Below, piece after piece: positions 1 through 8,012 of a DNA stretch of 64,000 bases. The stretch is from an uncultured Collinsella sp. (lineage in GTDB: Bacteria; Actinomycetota; Coriobacteriia; Coriobacteriales; Coriobacteriaceae). The notes under the pieces were generated by a model that was given only the letters and a program-made list of their open reading frames with translations, had not been told where the DNA came from and ran no database searches. Each line of letters starts with the position of its first letter. Position 1 is the stretch's first letter. The stretch covers positions 45,002-109,001 of the forward strand of contig CABUOA010000001.1 of the NCBI GenBank assembly GCA_902493145.1, written 5' to 3'. Position numbers and translations under genes: made by a program.

Positions 1-283
1 AGCTGCAATAGGAAGTGAATCAACGCAGGTGGCTTTCAAGCAGTTTGCAAAACTGCAGGTCGCAGGTCTTCATTGCCAGTAGGAGAAATGAGTAGTCTCA
101 GGTGGCTTGCCCATGAGTTGACGAACGGGATTTGAGATTACGCTGACGTCCGGAAACGCTTCGAGCACGGCGTTACGTTTTTGGGGTTTGGGCGTAGCCC
201 CTGCACCCGCGAGCGCGGGCCTTAAGCCCGCCGAGAGGGTGACGCGTCGAAAACGAAGGGGAAAGAGAGAAGGGGCCGTCCCT

Positions 284-336
284 ATCATTCAGGTTGCGAC
301 CGAAGAAGACAAGGAGACCCCCTGAGCCTGAATGAT
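284..336. repeat. Inverted repeat in non-coding left edge
   Basis: ATCATTCAGG (284-293) and CCTGAATGAT (327-336) form a 10-bp perfect inverted repeat in the first 430 bases, a stretch in which I recognise no gene. The only open frame of note (minus strand, 70-288, 72 codons) has no ribosome-binding site I can defend. The repeat could belong to the flank of the adjacent IS3 relic, but I cannot identify element ends. Confidence 0.35.
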
Positions 337-432
337 GCCCCACAGACCGCGTCCGACCGAGCTCAAGCCGAGCTTTTCCTGACGTCCGCCTTCGCGAAGA
401 TGATGGCTGGATTGGCTATGGATTGGCAACAC

Positions 433-902
433 TTATTTGGACGATTCCGGGAGGGACGGCCCCGCCTCCCTGAACTCGACCGGCGACATGTAGCCCAGCG
501 TCGAGTGGATCCTGAAGTTGTTGTACCAGTGCACGTAATCCAAGAGCTTGGCTCGGAGCTCGCGCGTCCCTCCTCGGTCCTTCGGAGTGGCCGACGATCT
601 CCCCGTTGCAGAGGTCGACGAGCAGGCAGACGTAGTTCCACGACGCCCCGACGCGCACGCAGGCCAAGTCGCTGCATATATGGGTGCACGGCGCCCTGCC
701 GCCGAAGCCGCGCGCGACGACGTTCGACACGTCGGCCTCGTTGACCGCCCCGGGGTGCACCTTGAACCTCTTCCTGCCGTATGCGCCGGCCAGGCCGTTC
801 TCCCTCATGATGCGGCAGACGCGGCGCCGGCTGACGGTAACGCCCGACCTCCCGGGCGACGCCTTGATCTTGCGCGATCCGTTCCGGCCCTTGCTGGCGG
901 CG
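433..902 (-). pseudogene. IS3-family transposase (OrfB) relic, internally deleted and frameshifted
   Basis: Read on the minus strand, the N-terminal part has the IS3 OrfB pre-integrase signature (VSRRRVCRIMRENGLAGAYG) followed by the start of the rve integrase fold (SDLACVRVGASWNYVCLLVD). After EIVGHS the frame is lost. Homology resumes in another frame with the typical IS3 C-terminus (YVHWYNNFRIHSTLGYMSPV), ending at a stop at 433-435. The segment that should carry the second Asp and the Glu of the DDE triad is missing, so the protein cannot be a working transposase. The upstream end abuts the mtnN fragment near 900, so the OrfA part and the left end of the element are gone. I am confident of the family and of its decay; the exact junctions are approximate. 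Confidence 0.8.
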
Positions 903-1208
903 TGCGCCGCCGCGGCCGCCGTCGCCCCCGACATTAAGGTCCTCAAGGGCCGCGTCGTCTCCGGCGACCAGTTCGTCTCGCCCGCGGAACAGAAGGAGCG
1001 AATCCTCGCGGCCTTCGGCGACCTGTGCTGCGAGATGGAGGGCTGCACCATCGCGCAGGCCTCCTATCTCAACGGCGTGCCCCTCGTCGTCGTGCGCGCC
1101 ATCAGCGACAAGCCCTGCGCCGAGGGCCGGGTCGTCGACTACAACACCTTCGAGAAGAAGGCCGCCTGCGACTGCGCCCGCATCGCCGCGCGCATGGTTA
1201 AGCTTTAG
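903..1208 (+). pseudogene. mtnN: 3' fragment of 5'-methylthioadenosine/S-adenosylhomocysteine nucleosidase
   Basis: The C-terminal third of an MTA/SAH nucleosidase (Pfs, phosphorylase superfamily) is readable: GRVVSGDQFVS, then CEMEGCTIAQASYLNGVP and VVVRAISD, ending at a TAG at 1206-1208. The EMEG and RAISD blocks hold the conserved Glu and Asp of the active site. The N-terminal two thirds, including the start, are absent because the sequence runs into the IS3 relic near 900. The fragment has no start of its own and is followed by a GC-rich hairpin. It looks like a gene truncated by insertion or by a recombination through the IS. A complete copy may exist elsewhere in the genome. Confidence 0.8.
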
Positions 1209-1231
1209 GCCCGGCGCGCCGGGGCCCTTTC
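1207..1231 (+). terminator. Hairpin terminator after mtnN fragment
   Basis: GGCCCGGCG / CGCCGGGGCC stem directly after the stop of the mtnN remnant, followed by a short CTTT run. It is probably the original terminator of the intact gene. Confidence 0.55.
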
Positions 1232-1401
1232 CAAAGCGAAGTGTCGAGCCGAAGTGTTGAGCGTCGGCCCTGAATGTTCAATGGCCGTTGTTTTCTGCCC
1301 CTCAAGTGGTGGACTTTTCCTCGGAGCTGTTGATTCCCCCACGCGCCCCCTTCCGTTCTCTGTTCTCCCCTTATACTCCTTGTACGAGGAGGTAAGAAGT
1401 C

Positions 1402-4143
1402 ATGGACAAGACCACACAGGACAGCTTGGCAAAGAAACCCGTCGACATGAGGGACAGGATTCTCGAGCATCTCGAGGCCCTCACCTCTGCCGTCTCGCTC
1501 GACGACCTTGCCCGTCTGTCCACCTCCGACATCGCCGAGACGCTCATCATCTCCAGGAGCCTGGCGAGCCAGTACCTCAACGACCTTGTTCGCGCCGGTC
1601 TTGTGGTTAAGGTGGCGGGCAGGCCTGTCCGTTATTTTCATCGCCGCGCGTTCCAGAAGCGTTTTCAGGTAAAGCTCTCTGCAAGCGAGTATGCCTCGCT
1701 CGCCGACCTCATCCAGGCGACGGGAATCGCCGATCACCGCGACTTCGCGCGTGCCGTGGGCTTCGACATGAGCCTCAGCTCCGTTGTCGAGCAGTGCAAG
1801 GCTGCGGTTCAGTACCCTCCGTTTGGCCTGCCCATCCTCTTGAGCGGCGGCGTGGGTGTCGGTAAGTCTTTCCTTTCTCGCCTTGTGTACGAGTACGGCA
1901 AGAACCAGGGCTTGTTGTCCCGCGACTCCTCCTATGTGCGCATCGACTGCGCCGGGGTCCCGGACGCCGCCTCGTTCAACGGGCTTCTTGACGAGTCGAT
2001 CGCGAAAGCGCGCGGGGGTGTGGTCTTTGTCAACGGCATCGAGGCACTCTCTCCCTCTGCGATGGAGCACTGCCTTGCGACGGCCCTCGGGCTCGATGCC
2101 TCCCAGGATGCGCCGCGCGCTCGCCTCGTTCTTTCGACGACGCTTTCCGCCGATGACCTGAAGGTTTCCTCGGCCTACAGCAAAATGCCCATCTGTGCCC
2201 GCGTCCCCTCACTCAAGGAGCGGACCCCCGAGGAGCGCGAGGATCTCATCTTGAGCTTCCTGCGCAGCGAGGGGTGCCGAATCGGTTCTGATGTGAAGAT
2301 CAGCCGCGGCGCATACCGTTGCCTCGTGAACGCGGACTTTTCCGATAACATCGCCGGCTTGCGCGCCTGCGTGACGAACTGCTGTGCCAAAGCGTTCCTC
2401 AATCGCGAGGGCGACTACGTCGTCGTTCGCCCGTATCTTCTTCCCAGCGGGCTCCTCTCCTCCGCGCAGATCGATCAACAGCCCGACGATGGCGTTCTGA
2501 TCGACGCGTCTCTGGATGCCGCCGAGAGCACAGGGCCGGTCGAGCAGGCGCTCGATGCCCTGTGCTCCCTCGATGAGCGATTCTGCGCCGGGGAGCTCTC
2601 TGTCTCCGAGCTTGTCTCGCAAGCTGTCTCCGCTGTGCGCGGCGTTGAGGATCACTTGATCTTCGACCACGGCGTCGCCTCCTCGAGGTCGCGCGCCTTC
2701 GAGCGCGTCGTGGGCGCGGTCCTTGCCGACGCAGGCTCTTCTTATGGCATCGAGCTTTCGAGGAAGGTCGCTTTTCTACTGGCCCAGGAGATTTGCCTGC
2801 AGCTGTGGCCGGGTATCGGCCTGGCTAAGCGAAAGTCTGCCTGTGCGGAGCAAATCTCCCATCTCCTCGGTGCCGTGACCTCCGAATTGCCGTTTGCCTC
2901 GAGTGTCTCCGATCAGGTCGCCGCAGACGTGGAAGGGGCGCTGGGAATCTCGCTCGATCACTTCACGAAGACGCTTCTGACGCTGTGCGTCGCATCGGAG
3001 TCTCGCGATGCGAAGGCCCTTCGGACGCTCTGCGTCATCTTGTCCCACGGCTACTCAACGGCGACGAGCATCGCCGACGCGGCGAACCGTATGCTCGGCA
3101 TGCATGTGTACGAGGCTGTCGACATGCCCTACGACCAGCAGCTGAAGGACATCGTCGGTCCGCTCCAGCGCCTCGTCGACCGCCATTCCTACTGCACCGG
3201 GGTCGTGTTCCTCGTCGACATGGGCTCCTTGGAGGAGGCCTATAAGGCCCTCGAGAACGTTACCGACTCCACTATCGGCGTGGTGAACAACGTCTCTACC
3301 GGTCTTGCGCTCGAGATCGGGGTCGGGCTGCTCGGCGGCAAGTCCATCGCCGAGGTTCTTGGCGATGCGACCGCCGCGTGCGTGACGCACTGCAAGGTGA
3401 TCGAGCGCGTCAACCGTGAGGACGCCATCGTCTTCTGCTCCGAGTCCGGGGTCGACGCCGCGGAGAGGATACGCCAGCTCGTCTCGCAGAGCCTCCCGCG
3501 CACCATAGGCGCGCGCCTGCTCACGAGGCCCTTCAAGCAGCTCGTCGCGAACGGGTCGAACGACGCCGTTTTCTCCGAGCACCGCGTCTGCGCCGTCATC
3601 GGCACGGGAGACCCCGGGGTCGCCTCCGTCCCCTTCGTCGCCCTCGAGGACATCATGTCGACGACGTCCGCCTCTAAGGTTGATGCCGTGTTCGGCAGGT
3701 GGCTTGACGCTTCCGAGCTCTCTTCTTTCCACGAGAAGCTGCTCTCGAACATGACGCTGCAGAACGTCATCCGCTCCATCACCATCCTCGACCCGGAGCG
3801 GCTATTCCATGAGATCGAGAGCGCCGTGCACGAGCTTCAGCGCAGGACAGGCGAGAAGATCGGCAGCAACGCCATCATTGGGCTCTACGTTCACCTCTGC
3901 TGTCTCGTCGAGCGCCTTGTTACCAGAAACCCCATTGAGACCTACGTTGGCCAGGACCGCTTCGAGGAGGAACGCGCCGATTTCATCGAGTCCTTCAGGC
4001 AGAGCTTCTCGAGCATCTCGACGCGCTATCGCGTAGAGGTTCCCGTAAGCGAGATCGCATATGTCTTCGACTACATAAGCGTGAGCGCCGCCCCGGCGCG
4101 AGAAGAGCGCCTCGGCTCCTCGGACCTCCTGCTCGACGAGTGA
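1402..4143 (+). CDS. LevR-like PRD/AAA transcriptional regulator without GAFTGA loop
   Basis: A 913-residue regulator with the LevR layout: N-terminal winged HTH (about 20-80), AAA+ domain (about 130-340), a PTS regulation domain (about 380-500), an EIIA-Man-like domain (about 540-680, with ILSHG at 546-550 supplying the phosphorylatable His) and a second PRD (about 790-890, HLCCLVERLV at 831-840). Walker A is intact (GGVGVGKS, 149-156). The sigma-54 contact loop GAFTGA, expected after the CA-x-N segment, is absent, and Walker B reads VVFVNG (207-212), lacking the usual DE pair. The start has a strong GAGGAGG site. It lies 123 bp upstream of the PTS operon, as levR does near levDEFG, so it is probably the PTS-phosphorylation-sensing regulator of that operon. 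The lost motifs argue against classic sigma-54 activation. Confidence 0.85.
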   Translation: MDKTTQDSLAKKPVDMRDRILEHLEALTSAVSLDDLARLSTSDIAETLIISRSLASQYLNDLVRAGLVVKVAGRPVRYFHRRAFQKRFQVKLSASEYASLADLIQATGIADHRDFARAVGFDMSLSSVVEQCKAAVQYPPFGLPILLSGGVGVGKSFLSRLVYEYGKNQGLLSRDSSYVRIDCAGVPDAASFNGLLDESIAKARGGVVFVNGIEALSPSAMEHCLATALGLDASQDAPRARLVLSTTLSADDLKVSSAYSKMPICARVPSLKERTPEEREDLILSFLRSEGCRIGSDVKISRGAYRCLVNADFSDNIAGLRACVTNCCAKAFLNREGDYVVVRPYLLPSGLLSSAQIDQQPDDGVLIDASLDAAESTGPVEQALDALCSLDERFCAGELSVSELVSQAVSAVRGVEDHLIFDHGVASSRSRAFERVVGAVLADAGSSYGIELSRKVAFLLAQEICLQLWPGIGLAKRKSACAEQISHLLGAVTSELPFASSVSDQVAADVEGALGISLDHFTKTLLTLCVASESRDAKALRTLCVILSHGYSTATSIADAANRMLGMHVYEAVDMPYDQQLKDIVGPLQRLVDRHSYCTGVVFLVDMGSLEEAYKALENVTDSTIGVVNNVSTGLALEIGVGLLGGKSIAEVLGDATAACVTHCKVIERVNREDAIVFCSESGVDAAERIRQLVSQSLPRTIGARLLTRPFKQLVANGSNDAVFSEHRVCAVIGTGDPGVASVPFVALEDIMSTTSASKVDAVFGRWLDASELSSFHEKLLSNMTLQNVIRSITILDPERLFHEIESAVHELQRRTGEKIGSNAIIGLYVHLCCLVERLVTRNPIETYVGQDRFEEERADFIESFRQSFSSISTRYRVEVPVSEIAYVFDYISVSAAPAREERLGSSDLLLDE

Positions 4144-4266
4144 CCTTCCCCGCGCCGCCGCAAGCTGACCGCGCGTCCTCAATAATCCGATAACCCCTTG
4201 CCCGGCGCGAATCCGGATAGCGCCGAGGCAGTACCGAACGCAAAACTTCATTTGATAGGAGCAAAC

Positions 4267-4740
4267 ATGAGTGTTGTTATGGCACGAATCGACAATCGCC
4301 TGCTTCACGGCATCATCGTGACGCAGTGGGCCCCGGTGTCGGGCGCGACCCGAGTCATGGTCATCGACGACAAGGTCGCCGGCGACGAGGTCCTGAAGTC
4401 CACCATGAGGATGGCGCGCCCCGCGGGCATGGCCGTTTCGATCATCTCCGAGGAGACCGCGCTCAAGAACTTCGCCGCGGGCAAGTACGACCGCGAGAAG
4501 GTCTTCGTCATCGCCAAGGAGCCCGAGACGATGCTTCGCCTGGTCGAGTCGGGCGTCGAGCTCCCGTCGCTGGTCGTCGGCGGCTCGCTCGTCAAGGAGG
4601 ACGGCATCCAGCTCACCCAGCGCGCCTACGCCTCCGCCGAGAACGTCCAGAGCTACAAGGCGCTCATCGCCCGTGGCGTCAAGGTGACGGCCCAGTTCGT
4701 GCCCGCCGACAAGCCCGTCTCCGTCGCAGACCTCATCTAA
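4267..4740 (+). CDS. PTS system IIB component, mannose/fructose/sorbose family
   Basis: 157 residues. The N-terminus ARIDNRLLHGIIVTQW carries the IIB-Man phospho-acceptor His (residue 15 or 16 in the family) after the RIDxRLxHG motif. IIB takes phosphate from IIA and passes it to the sugar during transport by IIC and IID. An upstream in-frame ATG at 4198 exists, but 4267 has a proper AGGA site and begins at the conserved domain. It is first in an operon IIB-IIC-IID-IIA-GH172. The mannose-type family handles hexoses and disaccharides; the neighbouring fructokinase-like gene points to a fructose-containing substrate. Confidence 0.9.
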   Translation: MSVVMARIDNRLLHGIIVTQWAPVSGATRVMVIDDKVAGDEVLKSTMRMARPAGMAVSIISEETALKNFAAGKYDREKVFVIAKEPETMLRLVESGVELPSLVVGGSLVKEDGIQLTQRAYASAENVQSYKALIARGVKVTAQFVPADKPVSVADLI

Positions 4741-4749
4741 GGGGGAAAT

Positions 4750-5535
4750 ATGGTCAACTTCACTATCCTGCAGGTCGTCCTTTTGACCCTGCTGGCCTTC
4801 ATCAAGCACGTGGACTACTACGGCATCCCGATGATCTTCGTCAATTACGCCGTTTTCTGGGGCCTCATCACCGGAGTCGTCATGGGCGACTGGAAGACCG
4901 GCCTTGTCATCGGCGGCACCATTCAGCTCATGCAGCTCGGCGTCGCGGGCTTCGGCGGCTCCTCCATTCCCGACTACGGCACGATGGCCATCATCGCCAC
5001 CGCCTACGGCGTGACCCTGGGCTCCGACACGGGCCTCGCCATCGGCCTGCCGGTCGGCATGCTCGGCATCCAGCTCGACGTCGTCGCCAAGATCCTCAAC
5101 GGCTTTGTCGTCGAGAAGTCCCAGAAGTTCTGCAACGAAGGTAAGTTCAATCAGATGAACGCCATCCTGTGGGTCTGCCCCGCGCTCTTCGGCCTGTGCG
5201 CCGCCCTGCCCGTCTTTGTCTCCGTGACGCTCGGCCAGCCCGCCGTCAACTGGCTCCTCGAGGTCATGCCCCAGTGGTTCCTCTCCGGCCTCACCCTCGC
5301 CGGCAAGATGCTCCCGGCCGTCGGTATCGCCATGCTGCTCCGCTACATGCCAACCGCCAAGTACTTCCAGTACCTGCTCGCCGGCTTCTTCCTCTCGGCC
5401 TTCCTGAACGTGCCCATCATCGGCGCCGCCATCGTCGGCGTTGCCCTCGCGATTGCGTTCTACCAGCGTGCCGAGAGGGACACCGAGCTCGCCGCCCACG
5501 CTTCCGCAGACGCCTTCATCGGAGAGGATGAGTAA
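4750..5535 (+). CDS. PTS system IIC component, mannose/fructose/sorbose family
   Basis: 261 residues, very hydrophobic with about seven to eight membrane spans. The family signature GGTIQLMQLGVAGFGGSSIP (about residues 56-75) is present. IIC forms the substrate channel in the cytoplasmic membrane together with IID. The start follows a GGGGG site nine bases after the IIB stop, and the IID start follows two bases after this stop, so the three are translationally linked. The last residues are charged and cytoplasmic. Confidence 0.92.
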   Translation: MVNFTILQVVLLTLLAFIKHVDYYGIPMIFVNYAVFWGLITGVVMGDWKTGLVIGGTIQLMQLGVAGFGGSSIPDYGTMAIIATAYGVTLGSDTGLAIGLPVGMLGIQLDVVAKILNGFVVEKSQKFCNEGKFNQMNAILWVCPALFGLCAALPVFVSVTLGQPAVNWLLEVMPQWFLSGLTLAGKMLPAVGIAMLLRYMPTAKYFQYLLAGFFLSAFLNVPIIGAAIVGVALAIAFYQRAERDTELAAHASADAFIGEDE

Positions 5536-5537
5536 CC

Positions 5538-6371
5538 ATGGAAAACGAGAACATTACCGCCGTCGCCGAGGGCAAGCCCTCCGGCTACAAGGTCACCAAG
5601 AAGGACCTGCGCAACGCGAACTGGCGCTGGCTCATGAGCGTGTGCACCTTCAACTACCAGACCCAGCAGGGCGCCTCAGTCGCCTACGCCCTCTCGCCGG
5701 TCCTGAGGAAGATCTACACGAACGACGAGGACTATAAGCAAGCGCTCAACAACCACTTCCGCTACTACAACACCCAGCCTTGGCTCGCCGCCATCATCCT
5801 TGGCGCCTGCGTGGCCATGGAGGAGCGCGACGGCCTAGCGGCGGCGGACGCCGTCCAAGACCTGAAGATCGGCACCATGGGACCGCTCGCCGGCGTCGGC
5901 GACTCCCTGCTCATGACCATGATCCCGACCATCATGGGCTCCATCGCCGCCTACATGGCCATCGAGGGCAACCCCGTGGGAGCCGGCATCTGGTTCGCGC
6001 TCATCCTGGCCATCTTCTGGGTCCGCATGCACGCCCTCGAGTTCGGCTACAAGCAGGGCGTGAAGCTCGTCACCGACTTCAGCGAGAAGCTTCCCAACCT
6101 CACTGCCGCCGCCTCCGTGCTCGGCCTCACCGTGGTCGGCTGCCTCATCGCCTCGGTCATCGGCGTCACCTGCCCGATTAGCTTCAGCTTCGGCGACGTC
6201 GCGATGGAGATTCAGCCGCTGCTCGACAAGATCCTGCCTGCCATGATCCCCGCCGCCATCACGGGAAGCGCGTATTACCTTCTTACCAAGAAGAACGCGA
6301 GCATGACGGCCCTCATCCTCGTGGTGATCGTCCTCGTGATGGTCGCCTCCGCCGCCGGCATCCTCGCCTAG
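5538..6371 (+). CDS. PTS system IID component, mannose/fructose/sorbose family
   Basis: 277 residues. The N-terminal cytoplasmic part has the IID pattern KKDLRNANWRWLMS then FNYQTQQGASVAYALSP, followed by the GPLAGVGDSLL block near residue 115 that is nearly invariant in IID, and a C-terminal pair of membrane spans. IID is found only in the mannose-type PTS family and works as a partner of IIC, which fixes the transporter class. The ribosome-binding site GAGAGGATGAG lies over the end of the IIC gene. Confidence 0.93.
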   Translation: MENENITAVAEGKPSGYKVTKKDLRNANWRWLMSVCTFNYQTQQGASVAYALSPVLRKIYTNDEDYKQALNNHFRYYNTQPWLAAIILGACVAMEERDGLAAADAVQDLKIGTMGPLAGVGDSLLMTMIPTIMGSIAAYMAIEGNPVGAGIWFALILAIFWVRMHALEFGYKQGVKLVTDFSEKLPNLTAAASVLGLTVVGCLIASVIGVTCPISFSFGDVAMEIQPLLDKILPAMIPAAITGSAYYLLTKKNASMTALILVVIVLVMVASAAGILA

Positions 6372-6397
6372 CTTCGACCCAAGAGATTGGTGAATCA

Positions 6398-6796
6398 ATG
6401 AGAAAGATAGTTGTGGCGAGCCATTCCCTTCTCGCCCAGGGCTTCAAGGACACCCTCGAGTTCCTTACGGGTAAGGGCGACGCCGTCAACGCCGTGTGCG
6501 CCTACGTGAACGACAACGGCGAGGGGCTCGACGCGGCGGTCGAGGCGGCTCTTTCGGGCACTGACGAGGTCGTCGTCCTCACCGACGCGTACGGCGGCAG
6601 CGTGAACCAGCGCTTTTCCCGCTTCGCCTCCGACCGGATCCACGTGATCGCGGGTGTCAACCTCCCGCTCGCCATGACGGTCGCGCTCGCGCGCCCCGAC
6701 GAGAAACTCGACTTTGACGCCCTCGTCAACGAGGCGCGCCAGCAGATCATCTACGTGAACGGTGCCAGTTCCGCCGAGTGCGACGACGACGAATAG
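6398..6796 (+). CDS. PTS system IIA component, EIIA-Man fold
   Basis: 132 residues. MRKIVVASHSLLAQGFKDTL matches the N-terminus of EIIA-Man, where the His of ASH (residue 9) accepts phosphate from HPr, and VVVLTDAYGGS corresponds to the second conserved loop. It is a free-standing IIA placed after IID rather than fused to IIB. It completes the transporter and presumably also relays phosphorylation to the PRD regulator upstream. The acidic tail ECDDDE is unremarkable. The ribosome-binding site is weak (GAGATTGG). Confidence 0.88.
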   Translation: MRKIVVASHSLLAQGFKDTLEFLTGKGDAVNAVCAYVNDNGEGLDAAVEAALSGTDEVVVLTDAYGGSVNQRFSRFASDRIHVIAGVNLPLAMTVALARPDEKLDFDALVNEARQQIIYVNGASSAECDDDE

Positions 6797-6808
6797 AGGA
6801 GGTCGACG

Positions 6809-7933
6809 ATGAGAGAGTTCCTTAAGGACGTGTGGATGCACGGCGGTGAGGAAAGCCGCGCCATCACCCCCGAGAACATCACGGGCGAGAAGGGCCGCGC
6901 CGCCATGTCGGCCAGCCACCTCGGCGTCGGCCGCAAGGGCTCGTGCTGCGTGCCCCTTGAGTCCGGCGAGACCATCACGCTCGCGGACATCGAGGGCCCC
7001 GGCATCATCCGCCACATCTGGATGACCGTCCCCGACAAGACCGCCGCCGGCAGCTTCGTCATGCGTGACCTCGTGCTGCGCTTCTACTGGGACGACGAGG
7101 AGACCCCCTCGGTCGAGTGCCCTGTCGGCGACTTCTTCTGCAACGGCTTCGGTGAGCGCGCCATCGTCAACTCGATGCCCATCTGCGTGAACCCGACGGG
7201 CGGCATGAACTGCTACTTCGAGATGCCCTTCAGGAAGCACGCCAAGGTCACGCTTACGAGCGAGCACCCCGGGTTCATTAAGTACATCTTCTACACGTTC
7301 AACTACGCGCTCACCGACGTGCCGGACGACGCCATGTACTTCCACGCCCGCTTTAACCGCGAGCGCAGCACCCGCAGGGGCGTCGACTACACCGTGCTCG
7401 ACGGCGTGCGCGGCAAGGGCTACTACGTCGGCACCTACATGGCCCTGTGCGCCCTGGAGCGATATTGGTGGGGCGAGGGCGAGATGAAGTTCTTCCTCGA
7501 CGGCGACGAGGAGTTCCCCACGGTCACCTCGACGGGAGCCGAGGACTACTTCGGCGGTGCCTGGGCCTTCCTCGACAGGCCGCCCCACGCGCTGCCCGAG
7601 GCGCAGTGCTTCAACACGCTGTTCGCCGGCTACCCGTACCGCTCGACGCGCGACGCCACGCGCGACCGCTTCAGCGCGGGCAAGGCGAACCCGAATCCGA
7701 TGCTCGCGACTAACGACGACGCGCTGCCCAGGCACGGCCTCTACAGGTGGCACCTTCCCGACCCGATCTCGTTCAAGGAGGACCTGCGCGTGACGTTCCA
7801 GGACCTCGGCAACGACGACATCAAGCTCTACGAGCGCGAGGACGACATCTCCACCGTCGCCTACTGGTACCAAAGCGAGCCGCACGCCGTGCTCGCCCCG
7901 TTTGCCGCAAGGCAGGACCGCGTGCCCAGGTAG
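6809..7933 (+). CDS. DUF2961 / GH172-family glycoside hydrolase, intracellular
   Basis: 374 residues of the DUF2961 family, now glycoside hydrolase family 172. Recognisable blocks are IEGPGIIRHIWMT (61-73), WWGEGEMKFFLDGD (220-233) and STGAEDYFGG (241-250). The Glu residues in WGEGE and GAEDYF correspond to the acidic positions conserved as the catalytic pair in characterised members, which act on difructose dianhydride I (alpha-fructofuranosidase) or D-arabinofuranosides. There is no signal peptide, so it acts in the cytosol on an imported substrate. It lies 12 bp after the IIA gene with an excellent GAGGAGG site, so it is part of the PTS operon. The substrate is inferred, not shown: fructo-disaccharide or fructose anhydride is the best fit with the kinase that follows. 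Confidence 0.85.
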   Translation: MREFLKDVWMHGGEESRAITPENITGEKGRAAMSASHLGVGRKGSCCVPLESGETITLADIEGPGIIRHIWMTVPDKTAAGSFVMRDLVLRFYWDDEETPSVECPVGDFFCNGFGERAIVNSMPICVNPTGGMNCYFEMPFRKHAKVTLTSEHPGFIKYIFYTFNYALTDVPDDAMYFHARFNRERSTRRGVDYTVLDGVRGKGYYVGTYMALCALERYWWGEGEMKFFLDGDEEFPTVTSTGAEDYFGGAWAFLDRPPHALPEAQCFNTLFAGYPYRSTRDATRDRFSAGKANPNPMLATNDDALPRHGLYRWHLPDPISFKEDLRVTFQDLGNDDIKLYEREDDISTVAYWYQSEPHAVLAPFAARQDRVPR

Positions 7934-7960
7934 GGTCGCCTCGAAACAAGCCAACGTTAT

Positions 7961-7998
7961 GGGCGCCCGCGGTTGACCATGACTGCGGGCGTCCCTTT
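7961..7998 (+). terminator. Intra-operon GC-rich hairpin before ROK kinase
   Basis: GGGCGCCCGC pairs with GCGGGCGTCCC, followed by TTTGT and then at once by the AAGGAGG site of the kinase. It may partly terminate the PTS-GH172 transcript or set the ratio of kinase to transporter mRNA. Confidence 0.6.
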
Positions 7999-8012
7999 GT
8001 AAGGAGGATCAC

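Noticed and set aside
70..288. 72-codon minus-strand open frame at the left edge
   Set aside because: No defensible ribosome-binding site or domain; possibly part of a repeated intergenic sequence, but this cannot be tested here.
4144..4266. Sigma-54 (-24/-12) promoter before the PTS operon
   Set aside because: No TGGCAC-N5-TTGC arrangement can be found in the gap.
3802..5499. Long antisense open frame (565 codons) over the LevR-like and PTS genes
   Set aside because: It is antisense to clearly conserved coding sequence. High GC at third positions keeps antisense frames open; its translation is low-complexity (Gly/Asp/Glu/Val) without domains.
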